Positions 37,154 to 48,610 are shown, counted from the first letter of the stretch. The stretch: 54,432 bases of DNA from an uncultured Prevotellaceae bacterium (GCA_947170495.1 CAMVUB010000013.1:1-54432), one strand, 5' to 3'. The notes: generated by a model not told the origin, from the letters alone. Translations and numbers: made by a program.

Positions 37154-37530
37154 TTGCGCAAGCACGTAAACACGATGGCTGCCGCGACCTCGGGCGGCGA
37201 TGCCTGTTAGTAGTATTCAAGCATCGTTTCTTATCATTTTAGGGTTGATTTTGGCGTTCTTGCTTGCGCCTAATGGTATAGTTGTTATCTCCGCTGCAAA
37301 TTTACTTCATCTTCACGGAGCATACATATTAAACAGCTTAATCTTTGTTAAATTCTGCATTGCGATGTAAACAAACCGCATTGCGGTTTCTATAAAGCAC
37401 AATGTGATGTGTACAAAGCACAACGCAATAGCATGTAAAGAACATGGCAGCTACGGTTATAGATAGCGTTCTTGAAGCGTTTACACCGGGGCTCAACAAC
37501 CGCAGCCACCGCATCTACGTGCTTGCGTAA
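37154..37530. mobile_element. Possible MITE-like element with imperfect terminal inverted repeats
   Basis: The 608-bp gap after the xylanase has no convincing gene. Its main structure is an imperfect inverted pair of about 30 bp: TTGCGCAAGCACGTAAACAC and onward at 37154-37185, and its complement ending CTACGTGCTTGCGTAA at 37500-37530. The shared core is CGCAAGCACGTA and GGCTGC. The 377-bp body is AT-rich and holds four 21-bp degenerate repeats. No transposase is encoded, so it would be non-autonomous. Confidence 0.4.
37357..37440. repeat. Four degenerate 21-bp tandem repeats
   Basis: Units start at 37357, 37378, 37399 and 37420. Starts read GCATTGCGATG, GCATTGCGGTT, ACAATGTGATG and ACAACGCAATA, and units end near ACAAACC, ATAAAGC, ACAAAGC and GTAAAG. 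The central units contain the palindrome AAACCGC-att-GCGGTTT. Confidence 0.6.
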
Positions 37531-37568
37531 CCCTCATAAGGTTTCTCGCAAAACTTTTTCTGAAACAG

Positions 37569-37600
37569 CAGCAGGCTGCATCGGATGATGCAGCCTGCTG
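37569..37600. repeat. Palindrome with a second copy near the transposase
   Basis: Perfect 14-bp arms CAGCAGGCTGCATC/GATGCAGCCTGCTG with loop GGAT. The copy at 54091-54117 shares AGCAGGCTGCATC and GATGCAGCCT with a different 4-nt loop (ACGC). Confidence 0.75.
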
Positions 37601-37682
37601 GATTCTATACAACTAAGGTGGTGACGCTCTACCATTTGAATTCGAAAGTGTTTTCCTTAGTGAGAGCTTCGTAGTAGGCCAC

Positions 37683-37721
37683 AAAAAACAAAACCACTGC
37701 CCTGAATTGGGGCAGTGGTTT
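37683..37721 (-). terminator. Intrinsic terminator of secA
   Basis: On the minus strand, the 12-bp stem AAACCACTGCCC/GGGCAGTGGTTT is followed by TGTTTTTTG. It lies 10 bp after the secA stop. Confidence 0.85.
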
Positions 37722-37730
37722 GAGGGTTGA

Positions 37731-41165
<3,435 letters not shown>

Positions 41166-41170
41166 AATAT

Positions 41171-41200
41171 AAGACCCACCCCCAACCTAGCCCGCCTCCG
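41171..41200. repeat. GC-rich repeat, reverse orientation, upstream of secA
   Basis: AAGACCCACCCCCAACCTAG and onward is the reverse complement of the tail type GGGGGTGGGTCTT of the hairpin family. It lies 5 bp from the secA start codon. Confidence 0.55.
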
Positions 41201-41258
41201 CAGAAGAGTTCTGCTTCGGCCACTCAGGACAGTTTGACATTCAGTCAACCTGTTATAT

Positions 41259-41283
41259 CCCTCGTTACCCGTGAGGGAGGGGA
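41259..41283. repeat. GC-rich hairpin, degenerate copy
   Basis: The short stem CCCTC/GAGGG is followed by AGGGGAG. It lies in the 246-bp gap between secA and the phosphatase-like gene, which otherwise holds no gene. Confidence 0.4.
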
Positions 41284-41373
41284 GCGGCTAGCGCTTGGAA
41301 GTCTATAGGGTCATTCTTTATTTAAATGATTAAAATTACAATTTTGTTTTATCTTCTCTATCACCCCGCAGGC

Positions 41374-41410
41374 ACTCCCCTCCTTTACGGGAGGGGTCGG
41401 GGGTGGGTCT
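41374..41410. repeat. GC-rich hairpin repeat, best intergenic copy
   Basis: The stem CCCCTCC/GGAGGGG with a 6-nt loop is followed by a tail ending GGGGTGGGTCT. It abuts the stop codon of the phosphatase-like gene and nearly matches the copy at 16493-16529. Confidence 0.7.
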
Positions 41411-41411
41411 C

Positions 41412-43028
41412 TTACTGCAACACCAGGGGTGGCTCTGTGCTGCCATTGGGGGCGCGGATGCGGAGGCTGCGGGCCAGCGTCGGCGCGATGGCAGTGGTGA
41501 GGATGGGCGTAGTGATGCGCTCGGCAGCCACCTGCGGGCCCAGCACGAAGAGCGGATAGGAATAGTAGGCGGTGCCGGGGTGCACATAGGTGGAGCCGTC
41601 GGTGGCTGTCACCTGCCAGCCGGGGCTGACGTCGATGACGAGGTCGCCCGAACGCTCGCGGTTCCAGCCGGCGCTGATGCGCGACATCTTCTTGTCCCAA
41701 GCACCCAGCGCCAGGTTGTGGGCTGTATAGACGGCACGCACGCCCGACATCTGGCTCATGAAGTCCTCGCAGCGCGCCAGCACCTCGTCGAGGCGCAGCT
41801 GCCGCTGTTCCAGGAGCTTATGGTTGAGATAGATATGGTTGCCGCAAGTGCCCTCGATGTACTGTGCCTGCCCGTAGGCAGCGCTGAGGTACATATTCAG
41901 CAGCATGGACGCGCGGTCCATGGAGAAATTGCCCGTGGCGATGCGGTAGTTCTTTTGGTCGGTCTCGCCGCCGTTCACGTCGCTATAGCCGGTGGAGGAG
42001 AGCACCACGAAGGCGCCGTCCTTGCCGAAGACCTGATCGAGGACGGCCAGGAGCTGGTAGATGACGCGGTCGAGGCGAACATAGGTGTCCTGCAACTCCG
42101 AGGGCGCCAGGCGGGCGCTGCGGTGTTCGTAGTTGCCGGCATAGAGGCCGATGGAGAGGAGGTCGGGGACGCGGTCGCGACCGAGATAGGAGCCTTCGAC
42201 GCAGCGCGTGACGAACTGCAGCACCTCCTCGTTGACCAGCGCCGACGTCTTGAACTGGCGCACACGGCTGGCATCGCTGAAGGAGTGGCTGAAGTTGGTT
42301 TCCTGGCCGAAAGCGATATTTTCGAAGTAATGGAACGCGGCCTTGCCGGTGTCGTAGATGGGCTTCCACGTCATGGAGCCGATGCGGGCGGAGAGGGGTT
42401 CCATGCGCTCATAGACCGCAGCCCACTTGGGGTAGTCGCCGTAGTAGCTGGTGCCACACCACGAGCCGGTGTGGTCGCTGATCCAGAAGGCACCGTCGGA
42501 GACGTGACCCGCCATGAGGACGGCCATATCGCGGTCAGGGGCGATGGCGTAGCTCACCGCAAACTGCCCGGTGGTGACCTCCAGCTCATCGGTGATGGTG
42601 GTGGTCATCAGATGCACGGGCGAGGAGGCATCGGTGGTCTGCAGACCCTTGTATTTGGCATCATCCACGCAATAGACGGGCTGCAGCGTCTCGCGCGACA
42701 GCCATTTCAGCGAGGGGATGCCGTGGTCGGAGGGCGTCGTGCCCGTCATCACCGTAGCCGTGGCGGAAGCCCTATCGACGGGGCTGAAGGGCTGCTGCGC
42801 ATCGGTGTAGTAGCGCCCCTCGGACATCAGACGCTTGAAGCCGCCATCCACATACAGCGGGGTGAAGGCCTCCAAATAGTCTGTGCGAAGCTGATCTACC
42901 AGAATATGAACCACCAGTCGCGGCTGCTCTGCCGAGGCCTGGGCTTCGAGGCTCACGAGGGCCATGAGGATGGCTATGGAGGAGAGCCAGCGGTTTTTGG
43001 AAGATGCGTTGTGTGAGAGTGGGCTCAT
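41412..43028 (-). CDS. Alkaline-phosphatase-superfamily protein, probably catalytically degenerate
   Basis: The 538-residue exported protein (signal peptide to about AQASAEQ) aligns with PafA/NPP-type phosphatases. It keeps the first metal Asp (HILVDQLRTDY) and the structural block VMTGTTPSDHGI. By my hand alignment the nucleophile Thr position reads Arg/Ala (PVDRASATATVMTG). The usual D-x-x-x-H block reads GLYAGNYEHRS, and the family's final Asp-His metal pair (ADHG) reads SSTGYSD. It may therefore bind a phosphate ester or serve as a scaffold rather than cleave. It starts 3 bp after lnb, in one operon. Confidence 0.78.
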   Translation of the reverse strand: MSPLSHNASSKNRWLSSIAILMALVSLEAQASAEQPRLVVHILVDQLRTDYLEAFTPLYVDGGFKRLMSEGRYYTDAQQPFSPVDRASATATVMTGTTPSDHGIPSLKWLSRETLQPVYCVDDAKYKGLQTTDASSPVHLMTTTITDELEVTTGQFAVSYAIAPDRDMAVLMAGHVSDGAFWISDHTGSWCGTSYYGDYPKWAAVYERMEPLSARIGSMTWKPIYDTGKAAFHYFENIAFGQETNFSHSFSDASRVRQFKTSALVNEEVLQFVTRCVEGSYLGRDRVPDLLSIGLYAGNYEHRSARLAPSELQDTYVRLDRVIYQLLAVLDQVFGKDGAFVVLSSTGYSDVNGGETDQKNYRIATGNFSMDRASMLLNMYLSAAYGQAQYIEGTCGNHIYLNHKLLEQRQLRLDEVLARCEDFMSQMSGVRAVYTAHNLALGAWDKKMSRISAGWNRERSGDLVIDVSPGWQVTATDGSTYVHPGTAYYSYPLFVLGPQVAAERITTPILTTAIAPTLARSLRIRAPNGSTEPPLVLQ

Positions 43029-43031
43029 GCG

Positions 43032-44255
43032 TTAACGAGATAAACGGTATATGCACAGATGCACTACGGCGCGGCTTAGCAAAAGTAGTGCCAAAGGCAT
43101 TGTGATGGAACTGAAATGTTGTGGAATGACGAAAGAAAGGAGCAGGAAGGCCACCAGCACGGCGGCTGCAGCGGCGTGATAGACGCAGCGCTCGCCACGG
43201 ATGTCGGCGCGCGCCACGGGAATGACGAAGAAGAGCGGCAGCGGGTTCAGGAGCCATGCCTGCCAGTTGGTATCTACGGCGGGATGCTCGGAAAAAAGGG
43301 ACATGAAGACGATGAGGATGCCGGCGACACCCTGCAGCGTCAGCAACACGGCATCAATGCCCCAGACGGCGCGCCGACGGCGCACCTCCCAGCATCCCAG
43401 CAGCAACGCCATGCACAACAGCCCCCAGAAGAGCTGGGCGGGGGTGAGGAAGAAGGTGGGCTCGGCAGCCATGGCCTTCTGCCGCTGGACGGCATCGGCC
43501 TCCAACGCCATGCGGCGCTCCCTCACAAGAGGGGTGCAGCCCCACGGACCACGATCGATCATCGCGCTGTCGGCATACCACATCATATAGATAGGCGCGA
43601 ACATCTCGTCGCGCTCACAAAGCAACGTATCGACATCGGCACCCAGCAGCAGGTCGTTGCCGACCTCGTCCCAAGGGCTGGCGGCGGTGAACTGATGCAG
43701 GAGCTGGCGGAAAGTGTAGCGGGGAGCACGTGCAGGGTAGCGGACGACGCCACGCACATAGGCCTCAATCATGTCGCGCGCCTTGGTGGTGCAGTTGTTG
43801 CGGAAGATATTGTAGCGATAGACGCTGTTCTCCGGCTGGCAGTTGGTGAACAAGGCGGAGGTCAGCTCGGCAGCCTCGACGGGCAGCAGGTTGAGGACCT
43901 GCTCGGTGACGGAGGAACCACGCATGCGGTACTCGTGCTCGAAGACATAGTACTCGGACACCGCACAGCGATAGTCGCACTCACCCAGCACGAAGCGCCA
44001 GACGAAATGATCCTGTGCGAAGTCGAAGACACCGTAGTTGAAGACCACATCGTAGTTGTTCAGCGTGCTCTGCACGCGCAGGGCGGTGTGGCCATAGAGC
44101 TCATAGGACGCGAAACCTGGGGAGCAGGTGAGCAGGCTGACCTGCAGGGTGGAATCCACGACCACAGCATCTGCTGCCTGCACATCCTCCGCCGACAGGC
44201 GCAAGGGGAGGCACAGACCACATACGAGCAGCAGGAAATGGACAAAGCGTCTCAT
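43032..44255 (-). CDS. lnb: Lnb-type lipoprotein N-acyltransferase (DUF4105)
   Basis: The 407-residue protein has a signal peptide, then a periplasmic domain with the conserved His56 (YELYGHTALRV) and Cys155 (FRNNCTTKAR) of the DUF4105/Lnb family. About five membrane helices end the protein (about 270-400). This layout matches the Bacteroides Lnb enzymes that add the third acyl chain to lipoproteins in place of Lnt. The function is taken from the family. I chose ATG 44255; the longer frame starts with TTG inside the -7 box. The promoter leaves almost no leader. It is co-transcribed with the phosphatase-like gene. Confidence 0.8.
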   Translation of the reverse strand: MRRFVHFLLLVCGLCLPLRLSAEDVQAADAVVVDSTLQVSLLTCSPGFASYELYGHTALRVQSTLNNYDVVFNYGVFDFAQDHFVWRFVLGECDYRCAVSEYYVFEHEYRMRGSSVTEQVLNLLPVEAAELTSALFTNCQPENSVYRYNIFRNNCTTKARDMIEAYVRGVVRYPARAPRYTFRQLLHQFTAASPWDEVGNDLLLGADVDTLLCERDEMFAPIYMMWYADSAMIDRGPWGCTPLVRERRMALEADAVQRQKAMAAEPTFFLTPAQLFWGLLCMALLLGCWEVRRRRAVWGIDAVLLTLQGVAGILIVFMSLFSEHPAVDTNWQAWLLNPLPLFFVIPVARADIRGERCVYHAAAAAVLVAFLLLSFVIPQHFSSITMPLALLLLSRAVVHLCIYRLSR

Positions 44256-44264
44256 AAACGGGCG

Positions 44265-44272
44265 CAAAATTA
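44265..44272 (-). promoter_or_regulatory. Promoter -7 box of lnb, near-leaderless
   Basis: Minus-strand TAATTTTG has only 9 bp between its last base and the A of the lnb ATG. Confidence 0.6.
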
Positions 44273-44360
44273 GTCATAATTTATGACTTAAGGCCTACAA
44301 AAGGCAAAATTCTTCTATCTGGAGGCTTAAATTTACTAAAAATACGCCTCTGAATAAAGA

Positions 44361-44389
44361 TAAATCGTAAATCGTAAATCGTAAATCGC
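44361..44389. repeat. Tandem 7-bp repeat TAAATCG upstream of coaX
   Basis: Four copies of TAAATCG, the last ending in the variant TAAATCGCAAATA. They occupy the place where the -33 element of the coaX promoter would lie. Confidence 0.7.
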
Positions 44390-44399
44390 AAATAAGTGC

Positions 44400-44407
44400 T
44401 ACCTTTG
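44400..44407 (+). promoter_or_regulatory. Promoter -7 box of coaX, near-leaderless
   Basis: TACCTTTG has 8 bp between its last base and the coaX ATG, so the transcript probably starts at or within a few bases of the start codon. Confidence 0.65.
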
Positions 44408-44415
44408 CAGCCGCA

Positions 44416-45156
44416 ATGAATTTGGTCATCGACATTGGCAACACCACCAGCAAGTATTTTTGCTTCGAGGGTGACGAGTTGATCAGCAACGACCGAGAAG
44501 AGGGACACGACCTGTCCTTCCTCTCTGCTTTTTGCCAACAACGCGCCGACGCAGCCATCGTCTCCACCGTGGTGGACCTGCCTGCCGAGGCTGAGGAACG
44601 CCTGCGCGCCCTCCCCTGCCCCGTGCTGCGCTTCACGGCCACAACGCCGATTCCGCTGCGCAACCGCTACCGCACGCCGGCCACCCTCGGCACCGACCGT
44701 TTGGCTGCGGCCGTGGGGGCTTGGGCACAGCATGCAGGGCACCCGCTGCTCGTCATCGACGCGGGCAGCTGCATCACCTTCGACTTCGTGACGGCCGGGG
44801 GGGACTACATGGGCGGCAACATCGCACCTGGGCTGCACGCCCGTCTGCAAGCCATCGGCGACTACTTCCCGCGGCTGCCCCTCGTGGCGGCCGAGGGCGA
44901 CACGCCCGAGTTGGGCTACGACACCGAGACGGCCATCCGCGCCGGCGTCATCCAAGGCATGCGCCACGAGATACAGGGCTATATCGCCACCTTCAGCAAG
45001 CGCTACGACGATCTGGTGGTGATGCTCACGGGCGGCGATGACATCGTCTTCGACCAAGCCGTGAAGCGCCTGATGGTCACTGACCACTTCATGGTGCCAC
45101 GCGGCCTCAACCGCATTCTTTGCTACAACCTGCGACTGACGAATCACACATTATGA
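44416..45156 (+). CDS. coaX: Type III pantothenate kinase
   Basis: The 246-residue ASKHA-fold kinase performs the first step of coenzyme A synthesis. Motifs are VIDIGNTTSKYF (phosphate 1), LGTDRLAAAVGAW, VIDAGSCITFDFV (phosphate 2), GGNIAPGL and MLTGGDD. The length fits the family. Its stop overlaps the next ATG (ATGA). It leads the conserved cluster with an outer membrane protein, lptC, a CNNM/CorC protein and ppiD. Confidence 0.95.
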   Translation: MNLVIDIGNTTSKYFCFEGDELISNDREEGHDLSFLSAFCQQRADAAIVSTVVDLPAEAEERLRALPCPVLRFTATTPIPLRNRYRTPATLGTDRLAAAVGAWAQHAGHPLLVIDAGSCITFDFVTAGGDYMGGNIAPGLHARLQAIGDYFPRLPLVAAEGDTPELGYDTETAIRAGVIQGMRHEIQGYIATFSKRYDDLVVMLTGGDDIVFDQAVKRLMVTDHFMVPRGLNRILCYNLRLTNHTL

Positions 45157-46481
45157 AACTTAGATATACACTTCTCATCTGCTGCTTCTTAGGCATCGGG
45201 TTTGCGCAACACACCAACGCCCAATCGACGGGATGCAACTCATCGTACTCCCGTTTCGGCTTGGGATTGCTCAGGGACCTGTCCAACAGCAACAACCGTG
45301 CGATGGGCGGCGTGGCACAGGCGCTGCGCTCTGGCAACCGCGTGAACTACCTGAATCCCGCCAGCAACTCGGCGGTCGATTCCCTCACCTTCCTCTTCGA
45401 TGTAGGCATGAGCCTGCAGCGCACACGCATGGTGCAGGACGGCAGTCACTTAGGCGTGAACAACACGTCCTTTGACTTCGCAATGGCCACCTTCCGTCTG
45501 CGCAGGCATCTGGGTATGACCCTGGGATTCACGCAATACTCCGACGTGGGCTACACCTTCACGAAAGAAAGCATTGTGGGCAACGACCTCACCACGGGCG
45601 AGCTCATCACCAGCCCTGCGGCCTATGCCGGTCAAGGCGGTCTGCACCTGGCCTTCATGGGTGTCGGCTGGGAGCCCTTCAAGGGTTTCTCCATCGGCGC
45701 GAACATCGGTCTGCTATGGGGCACCATCAACCACGAGATTGCCACCACGTATCTGCAGAATAACACCACGACTACCAACGACGGCGACCTCACCACGGTC
45801 TATGACGCCTCGCTGCTGACATGGAAGGCCGACGTGGGCGTGCAGTACCAGACGCTGCTCAACGCCACCAACCGCCTCACCCTCGGCGCCACCGTAGGCA
45901 TCGGACATAAAATCAATCGCGAAGCCACCTACTATAGCAGCTACTCGGCAGAAACGGTCGATGACCTCACCATTCAGTCGGTGCCGAAAGCCTACGAGCT
46001 GCCGATGACCTACAGCTTCGGTGTGGCATGGGAACACGCAGAGCGTCTGCTCATCGCAGCCGACGGCCACTTCGAGCAGTGGGGCTCCTGCACAGCGCCG
46101 TACTTCGACAAGTACGCCGGCGTCTATGCCACCTCCACGGGCTACTACATGAACCGCCTGCGCTTCAACGTGGGTGCCGAGTATGTCCCGGGTCGCTACG
46201 ACCGCCCCTACCAGCGACGTATGAACTACCGCTTCGGCGCCTTCTACTCCTCGCCTTACCAGAAGGTCAACGGCTACGACGGCCCCCGAGAGTTCGGCCT
46301 CACCGCCGGCTTGGGACTCCCCATCACCAACACAATCAACAACCGCTCGTACATCAACGTAGGTCTGCAGTGGACACACCGCTCTGCCAGCGCTGCCGAA
46401 CTCATCACCGAGAACGTGATGAGCATCAACATCGGCCTCACCTTCAACGAGCGATGGTTCATGAAGTGGAAGTTCAAGTAA
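45153..46481 (+). CDS. Outer membrane beta-barrel protein of unknown function
   Basis: The 442-residue protein has a signal peptide ending about HTNAQ. The body alternates hydrophobic and polar residues and is rich in Tyr, Thr and Gly, and it ends with an aromatic/basic tail (FMKWKFK). Early stretches such as NNRAMGGVAQAL and VNYLNPASNSAVDSL recall FadL/PorV-type barrels. I cannot name a specific family. Its start overlaps the coaX stop. The same gene follows coaX in many Bacteroidales, which suggests a conserved envelope role. Confidence 0.8.
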   Translation: MKLRYTLLICCFLGIGFAQHTNAQSTGCNSSYSRFGLGLLRDLSNSNNRAMGGVAQALRSGNRVNYLNPASNSAVDSLTFLFDVGMSLQRTRMVQDGSHLGVNNTSFDFAMATFRLRRHLGMTLGFTQYSDVGYTFTKESIVGNDLTTGELITSPAAYAGQGGLHLAFMGVGWEPFKGFSIGANIGLLWGTINHEIATTYLQNNTTTTNDGDLTTVYDASLLTWKADVGVQYQTLLNATNRLTLGATVGIGHKINREATYYSSYSAETVDDLTIQSVPKAYELPMTYSFGVAWEHAERLLIAADGHFEQWGSCTAPYFDKYAGVYATSTGYYMNRLRFNVGAEYVPGRYDRPYQRRMNYRFGAFYSSPYQKVNGYDGPREFGLTAGLGLPITNTINNRSYINVGLQWTHRSASAAELITENVMSINIGLTFNERWFMKWKFK

Positions 46482-46637
46482 GCACGGAAAGACGCGGAAA
46501 GTATCGGAAAGACGCGGAAAAGAAAAGTGAAAAATAAGGATTCCCATAAGCCCCATAAGCCTCATAAGGCCCATAAGCCCTATGAGCCCCATAGAGCCCA
46601 TTTTTCATTCTTCATTCTTTCATTTTTCATTTTCCTT
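46482..46637. repeat. Compound tandem phrase repeats before and inside lptC
   Basis: Three words follow one another. GGAAAGACGC is repeated at about 46485-46520. CCCATAAG/CTCATAAG is repeated about seven times at 46542-46600. TTTTTCATTCTTCATTC units follow at 46600-46637. The second and third arrays are translated as the N-terminus of LptC. Confidence 0.75.
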
Positions 46638-47207
46638 TCCTGCAGCGGGCACCACGAGCATATCGCGCCAGCCGTCAACGAACAGGATTCCCTGCCGTTC
46701 ATGACTTCCCACGGCATCTCCAACCTCATCTCCGACTCGGGCATCATCAGCTACAAGATTGTTGCCGAGGACTGGAACATCTACACCACCGAACCACAGA
46801 AATGGACATTCCTGAAAGGGCTGTTCCTCGAAAAATTCGACACCACCTTCCATGTGGAGTGGCACGTGCAGAGCGATACGGCCTACTGCCACGCCAACCG
46901 CACGTGGGAGCTGCGAGGACGCGTAGTGGTGCTGAACCGCGACGGCGACCTGTTTGAGACCGAGGAGCTCTTCTGGGACATGGACGAGCACCAGCTGTGG
47001 AACCACATGTTCATGACCATTACCAAGCCTGGCTCCGAGCAGCAGCTGACCGGCTATAACTTCCGCTCCAACGAGGAGATGACGGACTATCACATCGACA
47101 ACTCCGCCGGCTACACGCCCGCCAAAGACAGCGACGAACCCAACAGCGAAATCAAAGAAGAACGCGCCTCGCAGGCTGACAGCCGACGCGCACTACAAGG
47201 ACAATGA
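46527..47207 (+). CDS. lptC: LptC-like LPS export lipoprotein with repeat-derived N-terminus
   Basis: The 226-residue protein has a core (about 60-195; LISDSGIISYKIVAEDW, then LRGRVVVLNRDGDLFETEEL) that is LptC. This is the periplasmic bridge that takes lipopolysaccharide from LptBFG. The start is GTG at 46527. Residues 7-25 (HKPHKPHKAHKPYEPHRAH) come from CCCATAAG repeats. The hydrophobic signal core FSFFILSFFIFLSC comes from TTTCATTC repeats. The lipobox is loose (FLSC). Its stop overlaps the next gene. Partner lptB is at 7018. Confidence 0.87.
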   Translation: MKNKDSHKPHKPHKAHKPYEPHRAHFSFFILSFFIFLSCSGHHEHIAPAVNEQDSLPFMTSHGISNLISDSGIISYKIVAEDWNIYTTEPQKWTFLKGLFLEKFDTTFHVEWHVQSDTAYCHANRTWELRGRVVVLNRDGDLFETEELFWDMDEHQLWNHMFMTITKPGSEQQLTGYNFRSNEEMTDYHIDNSAGYTPAKDSDEPNSEIKEERASQADSRRALQGQ

Positions 47208-48484
47208 CAACAACGACACTCATTATTTATATTATCTGCACCCTGGCCTTCTCCGCCTTCTTCTCCGGCATGGAGATCGCCTTCGTGTCCAGCAGCAAGC
47301 TGCGCTTTGAGATGGACCGCTCGCAAAGCGGATTCAGCACACGTCTGGCGGCCACCTTCTACGAGCACCCCAACAATTTCATCTCCACGCTCCTCGTGGG
47401 CAACAACATCGCCCTGGTGGTCTATGGCGTCCTCATCGCACAACTACTGGACACCACGATGATGACACCCCTCGGCATCACCGACGAATGGCTGACGCTA
47501 CTCATAGAGACCATCATCTCCACCATCATCGTGCTCTTCACGGGCGAGTTCCTGCCGAAGCTGCTGTTCAAGTTGAATCCCAACAAGACGCTCATCTTTT
47601 TCGCGCCCATCGCCTATCTCTTCTACATCCTCCTCTACCCCATCGCCAAGTTCACCAGCGGGCTGGCAAAGCTCATCCTGCGCATCTTCGGGCTGAAGGT
47701 GACGAACAACGACACCGACACCGCCTTCACCAAGGTGGATCTCGACTACCTCATCCAATCCACCATCGACCAGACGGACAACGAGGAGGAGATCAACGAC
47801 GAGGTGAAGATCTTCCAGAACGCCCTCGATTTCAGCAACTGCAAGGTCCGCGACTGCATCGTCCCACGCACGGAAATCGTGGCCGTGGATCTCAACGAGA
47901 GTCTGGCAGACCTCAAGACACTCTTCATCGAGAGTGGGTGCTCGAAAATCATTGTCTATGAAGAAGATATAGACAACATCGTGGGCTTCATACATTCCTC
48001 TGAGATGTTCCGCCTCAAAGGTGATGACAACTGGAAGGAACACATCCGCGAGGTGCCCATCGTGCCCGAAAGCATGGGCGCTCAGAAACTCATGGAAACG
48101 CTCATGCAGCAGAAGATATCGTTGGCAGTGGTCGTGGATGAATTCGGCGGCACCAGCGGCATCTGCACCCTCGAAGACCTCGTGGAGGAAATCTTCGGCG
48201 ACATCGAGGATGAGCACGACCAGCAGCAGTACACCGCTAAGCAGCTGCCCTCGGGCGAGTACGAGATCTCCGCACGTCTGGAGGTGGAGAAGGCCAACGA
48301 GCTCCTCGACCTGGAGTTGCCGGAGAGCGACGAATACCTCACCGTGGGCGGTCTCATCCTTCATCGCGTGCAACGTTTTCCGAAGCTCAACGAGGTCATC
48401 ACCTTCGACAACTTCGAATTCAAGATTATCAAGAATACAAACACCAAAATTGAGCTCGTTCGCCTGCGAATTTTGGAACATTAG
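47204..48484 (+). CDS. CNNM/CorC family (hemolysin-type) membrane protein
   Basis: The 426-residue protein has a DUF21/CNNM domain with three to four membrane segments (about 1-170). Two CBS motifs follow (about 210-330; VPRTEIVAVDLNE, then VVDEFGGTSGICTLEDLVEE), and last a C-terminal CorC_HlyC domain (about 345-426). Family members are linked to magnesium and cobalt export or to membrane integrity. In gliding Bacteroidetes the relative GldE sits in envelope clusters. The ATG overlaps the lptC stop (ATGA), so the two are coupled. Confidence 0.9.
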   Translation: MTTTTLIIYIICTLAFSAFFSGMEIAFVSSSKLRFEMDRSQSGFSTRLAATFYEHPNNFISTLLVGNNIALVVYGVLIAQLLDTTMMTPLGITDEWLTLLIETIISTIIVLFTGEFLPKLLFKLNPNKTLIFFAPIAYLFYILLYPIAKFTSGLAKLILRIFGLKVTNNDTDTAFTKVDLDYLIQSTIDQTDNEEEINDEVKIFQNALDFSNCKVRDCIVPRTEIVAVDLNESLADLKTLFIESGCSKIIVYEEDIDNIVGFIHSSEMFRLKGDDNWKEHIREVPIVPESMGAQKLMETLMQQKISLAVVVDEFGGTSGICTLEDLVEEIFGDIEDEHDQQQYTAKQLPSGEYEISARLEVEKANELLDLELPESDEYLTVGGLILHRVQRFPKLNEVITFDNFEFKIIKNTNTKIELVRLRILEH

Positions 48485-48527
48485 GCCCTCCTGCGCGTAA
48501 CTTTAAGGTAAAAAATGCAATTTTCAA

Positions 48528-48549
48528 GGCAAATGCGCGGTCATTTGCC
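48528..48549. promoter_or_regulatory. Perfect inverted repeat over the ppiD promoter -33 region
   Basis: GGCAAATG-cgcggt-CATTTGCC, 8-bp arms, lies 10 bp upstream of the ppiD -7 box. It has no T-run, so an operator fits better than a terminator. Confidence 0.45.
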
Positions 48550-48559
48550 AAAAACTTCG

Positions 48560-48567
48560 TACCTTCG
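48560..48567 (+). promoter_or_regulatory. Promoter -7 box of ppiD
   Basis: TACCTTCG is one base off TAnnTTTG, with a leader of about 40 nt to the ATG. Confidence 0.5.
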
Positions 48568-48610
48568 TGCGCTTTTTGAGCAATAATAAACAAAAACATA
48601 TATAAAATCT

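Noticed and set aside
37629..37682. Minus-strand peptide AYYEALTKENTFEFKW followed by a stop, just beyond the secA terminator
   Set aside because: It looks like a natural protein C-terminus and could be a gene remnant, but it is under 20 residues and matches nothing I can name, so it is not annotated.
43300..43600. Possible frameshift in lnb, because several frames are open here
   Set aside because: The lnb frame runs uninterrupted through the five membrane helices to its stop; the other frames are compositional.
44361..44389. Tandem TAAATCG units (and the other phrase arrays) as CRISPR-like repeats
   Set aside because: Units are 7-11 bp with no spacers and no cas genes in the window.
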